DNA of 64,000 nt from Cycas panzhihuaensis (GCA_023213395.1 CM041465.1:165175741-165239740), one strand, 5' to 3'. Positions 20,435-33,306 are shown, counted from the stretch's first letter. A program made the numbers and translations. Notes: a model not told the origin generated them from the letters alone.

Positions 20435-21655
20435 TCATACATAAAACTTCTTAAGGAACTTCCCGTTGACCGCTTTCTCGAATTCTAGGCCTTCCAGGGT
20501 AGCAATCCTGTATGCGCCGTTATCGAGGCTTTCGAGAACGATGAAGGGGCCTACCCATTTGGGCCCGAATTTGGCCAAGCGATCGTAAAGGTATTCTAAT
20601 TTGAGGACGTGGTCCCGAGGGCACAAAGGACAGGCATGAAGATGTTTGTCGTGTGTCCTTTGTAAGTGGGCTTTCAAAGTGAGATTCACTTGGTAAGCCA
20701 TTAAGCGCCTCTCGTCCAGGGCTTAGAGGTCCAAGAGGCAAGCCTGGCGAATAGACTCCTCGTCAAGGAGGCCTCGAAGAGAAACCCGTAAAGAGGGGAT
20801 CTCCACTTCCTTTGGGAGTACCGCCTCGGTTCTGTAGACTAACAAGAATGGGATCATTCCGGTAGCCGTGCGGATGGAAGTGTGATAAGCCCACAAGGCG
20901 GAAGGGAGTTGGATGTGCTAATCCCTTTGAGATTGGGCAACGGTTTTCTTTAGGATGTTGACGAGCATTTTGTTGAAAGACTCAACTTGCTCGTTTGCTT
21001 GGGGGTAATAAGGGGATGACGTCTTATGTGAGATTTTGAATTTCTCACATAGCTCGTCCATTTCCTTATTACAGAAGGAAGTTCCATTATCCGTAATTAG
21101 GACATCTAGAATCCCAAAACGACAAATAATATGCTGGTAGACGAAGGTGACTATCGTCTTGCCAGGCGTAGTGGACAGGGGGATGGCCTATGCCCATTTA
21201 GTGAAGTATTCGGTAGCGGTTAAGATATATTTATGTTGTGCAGAAGATGGCGGCGATATAGCCCCAATGAGGTCCAAGCCCCATTGAGAAAAGGGCCACA
21301 GAGACACGATAGGGTGCAACGCCTCGGAAGATACGTGAGAGACATTGGCGTGCTCTTGACATTGCCGACATCTAAGGGCATAGGCGTGGGCATCCTTGAA
21401 CAAGGACTGCCAGTAATAACCCATGCGGAGGATCCTTTGGGCCATGGATTGGCCCCCAAAGTGGCCCTCACAAATGCCATGATGGCATTTGCGGAGTATT
21501 TGGTCTGCTTCATCAGGAGCGATGCAGCAAAGCAGGATCCCGTCGAAGGATCTCTTGTACAACACTTTGTCCACAAGGAAATGTTGCCTAATAGTGGCAC
21601 AGATGTGCGACCTAACCTTGTTACCGGCTTCAGGGCGATATTCTTGCTGAGTCAG
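20435..21655 (-). pseudogene. Integrase of element B
   Basis: Integrase inserts the DNA copy into the host genome. In order on the minus strand: an HHCC-type zinc site (CHHGICEGHFGG ... LRCRQCQEH), the core with first Asp in WGLDLIGAI (about 21265), second Asp in ITDNGTSF and Glu in ANEQVESFNK. A C-terminal segment follows with FGPKWVGPFIVLESL, ending KFLKKFYV at 20435. There is no chromodomain, as expected outside the chromovirus branch. In-frame stops interrupt it (for example after TKWA near 21188). It continues the pol frame from RNase H and ends before a 700 bp spacer and the convergent antisense gene. Confidence 0.8.
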
Positions 21656-21658
21656 ATA

Positions 21659-23467
21659 TCACACAATGTCGCCATACCACTCGCTATCAGCGAGTGGGTG
21701 AGGAGAAGCATCTTGGACGGTCATAATAGACTCATTCGGGAAAGTGTCATCAACAGGAATGCCACTCGTGTTGGGAATAGCAGCATCGGCTAGTTGCTCT
21801 GCTACTATTATTCCCTTCTTTGACTTCCTGTTAATGACTTGCAAGTCGAACTCTTGAAGTAGGACGGCCCAACGACCTGCCCTACCCATCAAGTCTGAAT
21901 GAGTAAGCAAGTAACGCAAGGGATCAGATTGAATGATCACCTTGGTTGTATTTCCAAGCAAGTAATGCCTAAACTTCTTGGTCGCATGGACTAAGGAGAG
22001 GCATTCCTTTTCAGCGAGAGGATAGTTTAACTCAGAGGCAATGAGAGTGCCGCTGATGAAATAAATAGCCCTCTCGATTCCCGAATTATCCTCCTGTGTA
22101 AGCATTGTGCCCAGGGATTCATCAGTTGCCGAGGTGTACAGAATGAAAGGTCTATCAAAGCGAGGAGGCGCCAGCGTAGGGGCAGAAACGAGAGCTTCCT
22201 TGAGTCCTATGAAGGCCTTTTGGGTCTTGTCCGACCAAACAAAAAGGGCTCCTTTCTTCAATAGGTTCGTAAGAGGCTTGGCATTTATGGCAAAATTTGC
22301 CAAAAAATGCCTCAGAAAACCAAGCCTACCTAGCAACGACTTAATTTGTCGTTGGGTCCTAGGCGGCGGCATGTCAAGGATTGCCTTAACTTTTTTTGGA
22401 TCAATTTGGATTCCTTGTTGGGATACGTGAAAACCCAAGAGTTTGCCTGAAGTGACGTCAAACATGCATTTGAGTGGGTTTAGGCTGACATGATAGTTGC
22501 AGCATCTTATGAAGATGGCACGCAAGTCAGAGGGATGATGGGCCCTGGTACGCGAAAGGCCCATCATATTGTCCATGAAGACCTCCAATGTATTGTTGAT
22601 GAGGTCGTGAAAGATAAAATGCATGGCTCTTTGATAAGTAGCCCCTGCATTCTTAAGACCAAAGGGCATTGCTTTGTAGGCAAAGGTACCCCATGGTGTA
22701 GTGAAGGCTGTCTTATGGCAGTCTTTCGGAGAAATTTAAATTTGGTTATAGTTGGAGAAGCCATCCATTAAGGACATAACTTCGAATCCAGCCGTACAAT
22801 CAATTATTTGATCAATGAAGGGAAGAGGAAAGTTGTCCTTAGGACAAGCATTATTTATGTCATGAAAATTGACACAAATACGAATGGTCATGTTCTTCTT
22901 AGCAATGGGAATGATATTCGATACCCACTTAGGGTAATCGATGGAAGAAACGAGTCCCGCGTCTAGAAGCTTCTCAACCTCCATCTTAACGGCGGCTAAA
23001 AGCTTCGGGTGAAGGGGACGGTGCTTCTGACGCACAGGGCAAGCGTCAGGAATAGTCGTAAGGTTATGCATGACGATGCAAGGGTCAATCTCCTTCATGT
23101 CCGAGTAGTCCCACGTGAATACATCACGGAATTCCCGGAACAGGAGGGAGTATTCCCTCACTTTGTCAGGAGTACATTCTGCTCCTACCTTAATGATCTT
23201 ATCCGGGGTAAGGACTATGTCCTGAGTTGCCCCCATGCACATAGCATTCCCCTCCTCAAAATGGAGGGGGGCAAGATCGACAAGAGGAGAAGAAATGGAA
23301 GAAGGGATTGGGTAGGCTAGCGTGGACCCAATCGTTAGGACCTTCTGATGGCCAAGCTTGTGGTGACCAGGAGGCAGACTGGGCGTGGAGCCGGCTAAGT
23401 GCTCTAGCAAAGCCTCGTTATCTTTGAAGTAGTCCACCCCATGGATGACCTGACTTCGAATGGACAA
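21659..23467 (-). pseudogene. Reverse transcriptase and RNase H of element B
   Basis: The polymerase copies element RNA into DNA. Two long minus-strand frames (23467-22736 and 22669-21659) cover it. The first has KHRPLHPKL, VEKLLDAGLVSSIDYPKWVSNI, RICVNFHDIN and FPLPFIDQIID. The second starts MPFGLKNAGATYQRAM and holds the catalytic box as FMDN (22579-22568) instead of Y/F-x-DD, so the second active-site Asp is lost. The Gypsy RNase H follows: FDRPFILYTSATDES, then EKECLSLVHATKKFRHYL. The GRAGRWAVLLQEFDLQVI segment resembles Tat-branch polyproteins. A stop near 22730 (after SNYNQI) separates the frames. Confidence 0.85.
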
Positions 23468-24620
23468 GGCGTGGGATAGCGTGGGAGCGATAGGACCGGT
23501 ATGACCTGAAAGCTATCCATCATCCCTAAGGGACTCTAGGGAAGAGTCAAGGAGAGGTCCCTCATAAAGAGCAAGAGGGAAACTCTCAACATCATCACCT
23601 GCGGAAGGTGATGGGATGGAAGAGCTAGGAACATGATGATCAACATGCGCAATGTCATGTGACATGTGAAAATGACCGGGCTCTATAACAAAAGGGGTCC
23701 TAGGAGGAAACCTAAGACTAGGAGGATGCCCCACACTAGTGCGGAGAAATGAAACTGGGTGAGGATGATCCTCATCCTCACTATGGGACCCGTTGTCGTC
23801 AAACATGGCAAGGTACCCATGGCTTTCAACGCCAATGGGGGCGAAACACGTCAAATTAGGAGAAGAAGATATGGGATCTTCTTCGTGGTAAGAGGAATCA
23901 GGGATTCTGATAGAGCAGGTCGAAACATGATCAGAAGGATGTTTGTTCCCATTCGTATGGACATGGCTTGCCTAAGTAGAAGGCCTAGCTTATTTAACGA
24001 GTGATCGCTCGCGGGAGATAACTTTCATTTGCCCGTTATGGACAAATTTAAGTTGCCCCCAATGGGTGGAACACACGGCTCCTATTTGGTCAAGCCATGG
24101 TTGACCCAGAAGTAAGTTGTAATCAATGTCGACATTGAGGACGACGATATCAGTAACAACAGTCTTATCCTCGAGAGTAAGAGGTATCGAGACAGATCCT
24201 AAGGGAGTCTTCTCGCTACCATCATAACCCTGACAATGCCACAGAACAGGTTCCAAGGCGAAAATGCTAAGCTCTTGCATAACGCGCAAGGGTATAGCAT
24301 TGACGGAAGAACCGTTGTCCACGACGGTTCTTCGCAACGTGCAATCAGGAGTATCTATGGTAATGGTGAAAGGGAAGTTCCATTGGCGTTCCCTTCCACT
24401 AGACGTGGGAAGATCTATGGGATCGAAAGAGATGATGGGTTCGTAACTTTGGGTTGTGCCCAAGGCATGAACCGACGCGTCATTCGATCCTAGAGCTTCC
24501 AAGAGGAGCGTTTGCTGCTCGGGACAACTTCTTAAAACATCCATGATGGACATCCCAACAGCCACGGTGAGAAGCTCTTCGACTACGGAGAAGGGCTTAC
24601 CCCTCCTTGTGGGTTAGGTA
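23468..24620 (-). pseudogene. Aspartic protease of element B plus linker
   Basis: The retropepsin-like protease matures the polyprotein. The frame 24565-23990 contains the active-site motif VVDNGSSVNAI and the later LLGQPWLDQIGAV, which fits plant Gypsy proteases where D-N-G-S replaces D-T/S-G. Upstream is VGMSIMDVLRSCPEQQ. Downstream, 23854-23513 is a serine/proline-rich linker to reverse transcriptase (SEDEDHPHPVSFLR). Stops lie between the pieces. Confidence 0.75.
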
Positions 24621-24799
24621 AGGGCTCTCCTAAAGTCAAATCTACTAGGGTGGATGGGAATGCTCTTGGGAAGTGCGGGAATCTCTAGAGGAATGACTTC
24701 CGTAGGACGATCGAGTTATGAGGTAGACGCGGAGGCGCCTGCTGCCTCCTTTGCGACTTGAGACTGGGTCAATGCTTAAAGGGGAGTGGTCTCAAGCAT

Positions 24800-27010
24800 G
24801 TGGATCACCTTCTTTCCCTTGTTACGGGACCGCGAAGGTGATGGAGTATGGCAGTCAGGGGAGCGCGAAGAGGAAGATGGTCTTCATACACCCTTCCCTC
24901 TACCATGCGAAGGGCGAGAATCAGGGGATCTTTCCCGATTCTAATTGTTCCTTTATTGAACATCACGACCACATTCGCCATGTTTGGGGAACAGGTCTCT
25001 ATGGATGGGTTGATCGAGGTTAAGCCTCGATACCCGCCTAGGGGATGAATCACGTGGCAGGGCATCACGCGGGTGTTACGCCCGATAATGCCAATCATCA
25101 TGGAAGCACTCCCCGTAGATGGAACACCACCTTTTCTCAAGGGGAGGATCGATCCTCCTTGCTTGAGAAGATTAGGTGTTACCCCCTTTAGGGGGTACCG
25201 CATGAGAAGCTTGTTGAACTAGTTTATGGGAGGTCGACGATGAAGGGGACTGGAGTTTAAGCTCCTTCATCGTGCGCTCGAATGAGCGAATAGCAGAGGT
25301 AAGAGGGTTTAAGGTCCTCTCAGTCGGATGAGAGGTAGACCTGGCATGCTGCGAAGGTTTGGTTTCCTTCACTGGGGGAGGTGCCTCACGACGTTGTGAG
25401 GGCTTAGGAGGTTTCTTGAGTTTGGCTTAGATCTCAATGGCCTCCAACGCCAAGCACCTTGTAATCGCAGAGTCGCATGTGGTTACCCCCATCTTAAGGA
25501 CTTCCACATGCACTTTGGGGCGAAGGGCGTTGACGAAGAGATCTTGCTTCAACTCTTCAGGCAACATGGCCTTAGTAGAGTGAAGGAAATCATGAAAGTG
25601 TCGCACAAAGTCACGATTCATTTCATCGTGACCTTATTTAAGCGACATGAGCGCTTTCATTCCGCTCTCGAATGGATGGGCTATGTCAAAGTAATTGATG
25701 AACTCGTCCACCAATTACTGGAATGAAGAAATGGAATGGGCAGGGAGATAGTAAAACCACTTGAGGGCATCGCCCTGTAAGGGTCACAGAAATAGCTTCA
25801 TCAGAATATGGTCGTAAGCCCAATAATCAATGCACGCCATAGAGAAACTACGTACATGCTCGGTTGGGTCTTGCGATGAAGTTCCGTCGAATTTAGGAAC
25901 TTCAGGAGGGTGAGGTGGTAGGTTAGTCCTTAGTGCCTCAACAGATAACGGCGTTGACCTGTAATCCATGAAAGGACGTGTCCTTACATGGGCCAACGGA
26001 TTAACAACGGGCAAAGGAACAGGAATAGATGGAGGTGGTAAACCCATCCCTCCTTGGGGAAACGCCCCTTGTTAGAAAAAGGGCTACAGATAAATGCCTT
26101 AGAAGGGAGGTATGTTCCCTTGCAAAGACGCGGCAACAAGAGTTGCGCTAGATGGCGGAAATAAAGGGTGAGGGACCGAGTTTTGCCCATATGGGCCACT
26201 CGTAGGTGGCACAACTCCATATGGGTGTAACAGGTCCACCCCATAAGCAGGAAGATGCTTTCCCCTACCTTGCCCCCAAGGTTAAGACGCGTAGCCTAGG
26301 GGCACGTAAAGGGAAGGACCACCGGATGGGTTTTGAGCGTATGTAGGAGTGGGTCCTACATAGTTGATAGCGGTAGCACTAGTAGGACTTCAAGGCCTAC
26401 TAAGAAATGCATGCACCACATTTGAAGGCGACGTATTCATTTGACTCGGAAACGACATGCTAACCCCCAGTTGGGGAAAGGACATGCTACGAACGGGTCC
26501 TGAAGAAGTAGGACCGCGGCTAGAGATAGGTGGTACAACGCTTGCCCTGGGAGCTAGTGTAGACACGGCATAGGACAAGTGTGCGTGGGCAGAAGCATCA
26601 TTCGTTGTAGGAGGCACATGTATGGATGAAGAAGATGCTATATTGCGTAAAATTTCTTCAAACCACCTAGGATGCAATTGGCGGTGAGTTGCTCGAAAGT
26701 ACTCACTGAGCACTTCAACCACGTCGGCGGGAGGGGTATCCTCGTAGCCATATGAGGTCGACGGGATCTCGAAAGTCGGGGATCCCTCAGGGTGCTCCTC
26801 GTAAGGCTCACCAGTAGGATGGTGAGTCTCATGAGGAGGCGAATCTTCTACCGCATGGGTAAAAGGATGAAAGTCAGTGGGGTGAAGCTGGTCATTTGGA
26901 TAATAGATGGAATCATCATCTCCATGGGCAGATCCCGAAATAGATGCGGGAAACTCTTGAGTTCCCGAAGCCATGGTATGGTAAGCCCAATCGGACGGAT
27001 AACCTTTCAT
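24800..27010 (-). pseudogene. Gag of element B
   Basis: Gag forms the particle that packages the RNA. The start MKGYPSDWAY at 27010 is matched by MEGYPFDWAY in C. The N-terminal 200 residues are low-complexity (H/P/S/E-rich) but include PADVVEVLSEYFRAT. The capsid core is spread over 26047-25427 with VPKFDGTSSQDPTEHVRSF, FYYLPAHSI, NRDFVRHFHDFLHSTK and CDSAITRCLALEAIE. Near 25130-25090 is a zinc-finger relic, WCSIYGECFHDDWHY, of the C-x2-H-x4-H-x4-C kind, with one His and one Cys changed to Tyr. Several stops and frame changes break it. Confidence 0.75.
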
Positions 27011-27262
27011 TGTCGAATCAGGGTTTGACGCCGAAAAAAGGGAACGAGACGATTAGTCTTCTAACAACGGCGGCAGACCTCACAAGCGACGTGAGAAACA
27101 TCGCATGCAACGCCTTCGCGAGTGTTGTTAGAAAGAAGCAAAAAGAGGGAAATAAAGTAAGCACGTTGGGGGCTGCCCAACTGAAATACAGAATAAGAGA
27201 CTACCTAGAGGCAAGAACACCAATAAAAAGGGGAAGCGAAACTAGTTCCCTTACTAGTAGTT

Positions 27263-27279
27263 CCCCAGTATGGTCGCCA
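27263..27279 (-). other. Primer binding site of element B, Tat/Ogre type
   Basis: One base inside the 5' LTR end the minus strand reads TGGCGACCATACTGGGG. The pattern TGGCGAC...TGGGGA is the arginine-tRNA-type site I know from Ogre-like elements; which tRNA is used here is not proven. Confidence 0.65.
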
Positions 27280-27280
27280 G

Positions 27281-29833
27281 TGAAATGCTCACTACGGAGT
27301 GGCATCCCTACGTCTAACAAAAAAGGTATAAAAATGTGCAATGCTAACTAAACTAGGTAGTAAGGACTTCACCTCGCAGGGCGTCTGTGCACCGGAGCGC
27401 GGATTCAGAACTGTAAGGTGCCTAGTTGCTTCTAAGTAGCCGTGCGAAGCAAGGCCTTCCTACCCCTCGGATGGCCGAGAAGAGGAGAAAGCACCTGGCG
27501 TGTTGCGTCTTCTCAAGGTAATGAGAAGGCAATGAAACAGAAGGGCAGCTAACTAACGTATAGGTAAACGTGAAAAAGGGGGGTGCGACGAGGGTAACTC
27601 AAATTCGACGTAAGTAATCTAACTATATTATGCTACGCTAGCCAAAGTATGAGACAATGTAAAAATAAGTGCACTTTTCCTTTTCCCTTTTTAATCTTTT
27701 ACAAGTTCCTAACTACACAAGCAGATGTATGAAAGGCGACAATGTAAAAGGGATATGTGGGGAACAAGGAGAATACTTGGATCTGGTGCCTGAGTGGAGT
27801 GCTGCTCGTCCCTTTGAGTCCCGCTCCTTTCTACTCCGTTCATCATGCATGCGATGCTGATTGGTGGTAGTTGTCAGAAGCAATGGAAGAGGGGCTTACC
27901 TACCTCCCTTTAAGCATGCAAAAGTAAATAAACGGAAAAGAAACGAAAGCGTGAAATAGAAAGACATGCACCACATGGGGAACTAACCTGCAATAGGTTT
28001 GTTCCACGTATCGCTCCACTAACGCGCGATCTTGTAAACAAGTGAGGAGAATACCTTCCTCTCGGAGGAGAGGCCACGAAATATACCAAAGATATATGCT
28101 AAAATCAAATGGAACTTAAACTTATGCTAAGCATCAATATGTAGCCAAGCAAAATAGTGACATGTAATAAATACTCTCATCACCATACACCATAAAGACA
28201 CTCAAAAGAAAAAAGAGTATAGCCTCGGGATGGCTAACTCACCCAAGAAGGACCTCCACAGGACTCGAGAAGGAGGAACAGGTTGACAACAAGGTTGTGA
28301 AGCAACAAGCAGTAGCATAGAAAGGAATAACGAAAAGATTTGGGGCTTAAGTAGGGCCCAATACCGACATATGGGACTTCTGGAAATGGCATGGCAACGG
28401 GTTACCTGCGCTAACTTGAACACCACAACTAGATTCCCTAAACTCCCTTAACCTATTTCCTAAGAAAGCACTAATAGCAAAGGGAAAGAGGATAAGGGAC
28501 GGAACCCTTGGGGAGAAGGGCGTGATGGGGATGGAACCCCGCCTACCTCCCTCAAATCCTCTTATGTTGCTCCTTTGCAATGGCTAACCAAGGAAGGGAT
28601 AAAAGGGATGGTTTAAAGAAAACAGTCAGGCTTCAAAAGAAAATGGAAATATCACTAATGTAGTACAACAACATAAAGAAAACTAGACAAACTAGGATTT
28701 CATTCATCAACACACAAAAGAAATAAAGACAAAATAAATTACAAGTAGGAATAAGGAATACCTTGTTAGAAGAGAATCAAGCATGAGCTTTACTGTTAGG
28801 AAACAGTAGCAATAACTAATGTATGAGGGCTGATAATGATAGATTTTTGCAAGAGTGAAGTGAGGAAAAGTCCTTGCAAACTTGGAGCCTTGGAAGTTGG
28901 CCCTTTGGAGAAGCTTTTTGGTAGAAGTTTCCTTTGCAACCTTGATCACTTGTAAAGAGGTATAAGGCTTGTTGTTGAGAGCTGTAGGGCACAGCAATGG
29001 CCCTGCAAATCCAGCTAGTAGCAGTCCTTCTCTTCTGTGACAAGTTCTTGTGCATGTAGATTGTGTCTTTCTCTGTGTGTTTTTAGTTGAAAAGTCAGAA
29101 AAATAGCAAAAAGATCATGAGAATGAACAACAAAATCCCCTTTATCCCCCTGTTCACTGTAGGTGAACGTTGGGGATGTTAGGGCGACTCGAATCGATCA
29201 ACGCCATACGACAGTTCTGCAAAAAAATGAAAACTGTCGTGTGGTTCTCTTTTTTTTTTTAATTTCAAATAGTCGTACGACGGTAAACTCTGCGGTACTG
29301 CAGCAAAGACCGCAGCACCACTAAGTTTATAGCGGTATCAAACTGGAAACAAAAAAAGAAAAAAATGAGCAGAAACATAAGGTTTTGAAGTAAAAATTAA
29401 GACCCAAAATAAGTTGGAGCAGTTGGAGGAATGCCCAGGTAATGGGCAAGTAGCCAAAATAATGAAATGAGTCCCAACTAAGGATTAAACCAGGCTTAGG
29501 AGGGACTGCAACGCGAGCAACATGTTGTAACGGGAGCAAACAGAACTGACTGAAACATCCCAAGAGACCGTGGAGACAATGTGGGTGGCTGTGCACCATA
29601 CGGGGTGTAGCATTCACTAAGGAATGCCCCTGCTGTGAGTCGTCATAGGCTAATGGTGTGCCATAAGCACATGCATTATGATCAGGCAGGGAAGCAATGC
29701 ATGTAGGCAGGCGTATGTCAAGCAACCTACGCTAAATAACCTTAATCAAGCATGGGCAGGAAAAAGTAAGAATGTATACCTGAACATACCTACGTCGATG
29801 AGTTTTGAGTCAATTCCTAGTAGTTGGGAAACA
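27281..29833 (-). repeat. 5' LTR of element B
   Basis: 2553 bp. On the plus strand it begins TGAAATGCTC and ends TTGGGAAACA. Its start on the minus strand, TGTTTCCCAACTACTAGG, matches the other three LTRs of the family. It now lies between two divergent gag genes (B leftward, C rightward). Confidence 0.85.
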
Positions 29834-30076
29834 GGATCTACCAGTAGGGGAGCTAGTCTCGCTTCTCTTTCTGTTGGTGCTATTACTTTTTGGTAATCTT
29901 CCTTATTTTCCCTTTCCGTTGGGCAGCCCCCAATGCATGCCTTATACCCTCTTTCCTTCTAACAACTTTGGCAAAAGTGTTATATGCGATGTTTCTCACG
30001 TCATTTACAAGGTTTGTTACCTTTGTTAGAAGACCCTTCATATTACCTACTTCTATCATTGGATTTTGATTCGATA
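29834..30076 (+). other. Leader of element C, primer site truncated
   Basis: From GGATCTACCAGTAGGGG onward this aligns base by base with B's leader just inside the primer binding site (GGAACTACTAGTAAGGG). The TGGCGACC part is missing at the junction with B. The GTTGGGCAGCCCCCAA and GATGTTTCTCACGTC blocks are conserved between the two leaders, perhaps packaging or structural RNA signals. Confidence 0.6.
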
Positions 30077-32106
30077 ATGGAGGGCTATCCTTTTGACTGG
30101 GCGTACATGCCTTCGCTTCGGGAACTCATGAGTTCCCCACGTCATTCCTAGAGTCTACCCAAGATGGTAGCGACCCTATTTACTATCCGGGTGATCAACA
30201 TCACCCGCTTGATGCCCATCCCTCTACCCACGTAGTAGAGAATTCATCTCCTCATGAGACTCGCCACCTAGGGGGTGATTCTTATGAGGAGCACCCTGAG
30301 GGGTCTACTTCATTTGAGGTCCCGTCTACCTCCTACGATCATGTAGTCATCCCTCCCGCCGACGTGGTTGAAGCTCTCAACGAGTGCTTCTAAGCTACTC
30401 GTATTCAAACATGTTCTAGGTGGTTTGAAGGTGTTTTGCGTGGTGGGGCACCTTCCTCATCCATATCCGTTCCACCATCTTCATCTGCATCTACTCCTAC
30501 AACTAGTAACCCTTTTGTACCTTCACACCAATCCCGGTTGCTTTCCACATCTTCCTTGGGAATAACCACTACACCTCCTACCTCCCACCACGGTCCCAAC
30601 ACTTCAGGACCTCCTCATAGCATATCTTTCTCCTAGCTAGGAGTTAGCTTGCCTTTTCCTAGCCAAGCTAACGTGCCACCTCCTAATGTGGCACACACAT
30701 TCCCTAGTAGGCCTAGAGGTCCTACTAGAACCCCTTTCGTTAGTCATGTGGGGCCTGCCATCATATGCACTCAAACGCAACCCAGCGGTCCATCTCTTTA
30801 CATACCCCTAGGTTGTACATCTTAACCTTGGGGGCAGGGTAAAGGGAACCCCATTCTGCTTTATGGGGTGGACCCTCTTCACCTATACGGGGTTGCGCCT
30901 CCTACAGGTGGCCCATATGGACAAAACCCCATCTCTTATTCTACATTTCCATCATCCTACATAGTCCCTCATGCTGTGCCTTTGCAAGGAAACCAGGTTT
31001 CTTTCCAAGGCACTTATCCACAAATCCCTTCTCAGCAAGGGATGTTTTCTCAAGGAGGGATGGGCCTTCCTCCCCCATCCGCTCCTTGTCCAGTTGCTCT
31101 TGCTTCATTTGCCAATCCTACAATCCAAGCAAGGGCATGACCCTTCATGGATTATTGGTCGACAGTACTATCCGTTGAGGCAATAAGAACTAACTTACCG
31201 CCTCATCCCCCTAAAGTTTCCAAATTCGACGGAACTTCGTCGCAAGACCCAGCCGAATACGTGCGTAGTTTCTCTATAGTGTGCATAGATTACTGGGCTT
31301 ACGACCATATATTGATGAAGCTATTTCCATGATCTTTACAAGGGGATGCCCTTAAGTGGTTTTATTGCCTCCCTGCCCACTCTATCTTCTCATTCCAACA
31401 ATTGGTGGACAAATTCATCAACTACTTCGATGTAGCTCGTCCATTCGAAAGCAGAATGAAATCCCTCTTTTCGCTCAAACAAGGTCACGATGAAATGAAT
31501 CGTGACATTGTGCGACGATTCGATGACCTCCTCCATTCCACCAAGGCTACCTTGCATGAGGAATTGAAGAGGGATATCTTTGTTAATTCACTACGTCCCG
31601 AAGTCCATGTAGAAGTCCTCAAGATGGGGGCAACCACGTGCGACTCCGCTATCGCGAAGTGCTTAGCGTTAGAGGCTATTGAGATCCAAGTTAGACTCAA
31701 AAGGCCTCTCAAGCCCTCACAATGCCATGAGGTACCTCCCTCAACCAAGGAAACTAAACCTTCACAACCCACCAGGTCTACTTCTCACCCAATTGAGAAG
31801 ACTTTAGATCCCCTTACTTTTACCATATGCTCATTCGAGCGTATGATGAAGGAGCTTAAACTTCAAGCCCCTTCATCACTAACAACTAACGAACAAATTC
31901 AACAGGCTTCTCAAGTCGCTCCTCCCAAGGGGGGTAATACCCAACCTTCTCAAGTAAGGAAAGCAGATCTTTCGCTCGAGAAGAAGTGGTATTCTGTCCA
32001 TGGGGAGTGCTTCCATGATGACTCGCGTTGTCAGGGGCAACACCCTCATGATGTCCCACAACGTGATTCGTCTCCTAGGCAGGCCTCGAGGCCCAATCTC
32101 GATTAA
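30077..32106 (+). pseudogene. Gag of element C
   Basis: It starts MEGYPFDWAY at 30077, frameshifts soon after, then is readable to 32106. The N-terminal half is S/P/T-rich with PADVVEALNECF and repeats of PPSS. The capsid core lies at 31147-31700: KVSKFDGTSSQDPAEYVRSF, NRDIVRRFDDLLHSTK, NSLRPEVHVEVLKMG. At 31987-32031 is WYSVHGECFHDDSRC, a zinc-finger relic whose first Cys is Tyr but whose His, His and Cys remain. Stops occur after IQARA (about 31140) and KLFP (about 31330). Confidence 0.75.
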
Positions 32107-32361
32107 CCCATCCATAAGGATCTGTTCCCCAAACATGGGGAGCATGATCACAATACTCAACAAAGAAACAACTAAAATCGGGGTAGATCCCCTAATTCTC
32201 ACCCTTCGCACGGTAGAGGGAAGGGTGCGCGAGATTCATCATCCTCCTCACGTTCCCCTAACTACCGTACTCCTTCACCTTCGTAATCCCGCAATAAGGG
32301 AAAGAAGGTAATTCAGATGCTTGAGGCCACTCCCTTATATGCCCTAACCCCGTCTTAAGCC

Positions 32362-33306
32362 GTGAAAAAGGCAGTGAGTGCCTCTACATCTACATCACAC
32401 CTTGATCCTCCTCTGGAACCTATTCCTCCAGAAATACCTTCGCTTCCCAAGAACGTTCCTATCCGCCCCGGTCACTTCAACTTTAGGAGAGCCCTTAACC
32501 AACCCACAGGGAAGGGTAAGCCATTTTTCATAGTTGAAGAGCTTCACACCGTGGTCATTGGGATGTCCATCATGGACGTCTTAAAAAGTTGTCCCGAGCA
32601 ATGAACGTTCCTTCTGAAAGCTTTAGGGTTAAACGATGTGCCCATTCACGCTTTGGGCATTGCCCAAGGTCGTGAACCTGTCATCTCCTTTGATCCTAAA
32701 GATCTTCCCCCAACCAGTGAAAGGGAGCGCCAATGGAACTTCCCTTTTACCATCACCATAGACACACCCGATTGTACCTTGTGAAGGACCGTCGTTGACA
32801 ACGATTCTTCTGTTAATGTTATGCCCTTGCGTGTCATGCAAGAGCTTGGCATCTTCGTCTTGGAACATGTTCCATGGCGATGTCAAGGCTACGATGGTAG
32901 CGAGAAGACTCCTTTGGGGTCCGTCTCAATACCTCTCACTCTTGAGGATAAGACCGTCCTCGCTGATATCATTGTCCTTGATGTGGACATTGATTACAAC
33001 CTCCTCTTAGGTCGACCATGGCTTGACCAAATGGGAGCCGTGTGTTCCACCCATTGGGGGCAACTCAAGTTTGTCCATAATGCGCAAATGAGAGTTGTCT
33101 CCCACAAGCGACCACCCACGAAATCAACCAAACCACCCACTCAAGCAAGCCATGGCCATACAAAGGGGAGTAAAGGCCCTTCTACTCATGCCTCAACTTG
33201 CTCCATCGGTATTCCTGATCCTTCTAACGATGAAGAAGATCCCACATCTCCTTCTTCAAGTCTAACCCATTTCGCCCCTATTGGTGTTAGAAGCTATTGG
33301 TGTTAG
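32362..33306 (+). pseudogene. Aspartic protease of element C
   Basis: In order: PPEIPSLPKNVPIRPGHF, VIGMSIMDVLKSCPEQ, a stop, REPVISFDPKDL, a stop, then the active-site region VVDNDSSVNVM (Gly of D-N-G changed to Asp, so inactive) and LLGRPWLDQMGAV. An acidic S/P-rich tail ends at a stop at 33306. Codon-by-codon similarity to B's protease is high. Confidence 0.75.

Larger units (their letters stand above)
13261..29833 (-). mobile_element. Ty3/Gypsy Tat-type retrotransposon B, nested in C
   Basis: This 16.6 kb element has LTRs at 13261-15774 (3') and 27281-29833 (5'), about 8% different by eye over a sampled 340 bases. It is the same family as C and has the same gene order, but in opposite orientation. 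The 5' LTR is intact from TGTTTCCC to its CA end. The outer tip of the 3' LTR (about 30 bp, compared with the inner edge of the 5' LTR) is lost at the junction with C. A primer binding site (27263-27279) and polypurine tract (15775-15786) are recognisable. B entered C after C was already in place. Confidence 0.85.

Noticed and set aside
21233-21793. 186-codon plus-strand frame
   Set aside because: Antisense shadow of the integrase zinc domain and linker.
24490-24565. Loss of protease function from D-N-G instead of D-T/S-G in element B
   Set aside because: C shares the Asn, and D-N-G-S is common in plant Gypsy proteases, so it is a family trait rather than a lesion.
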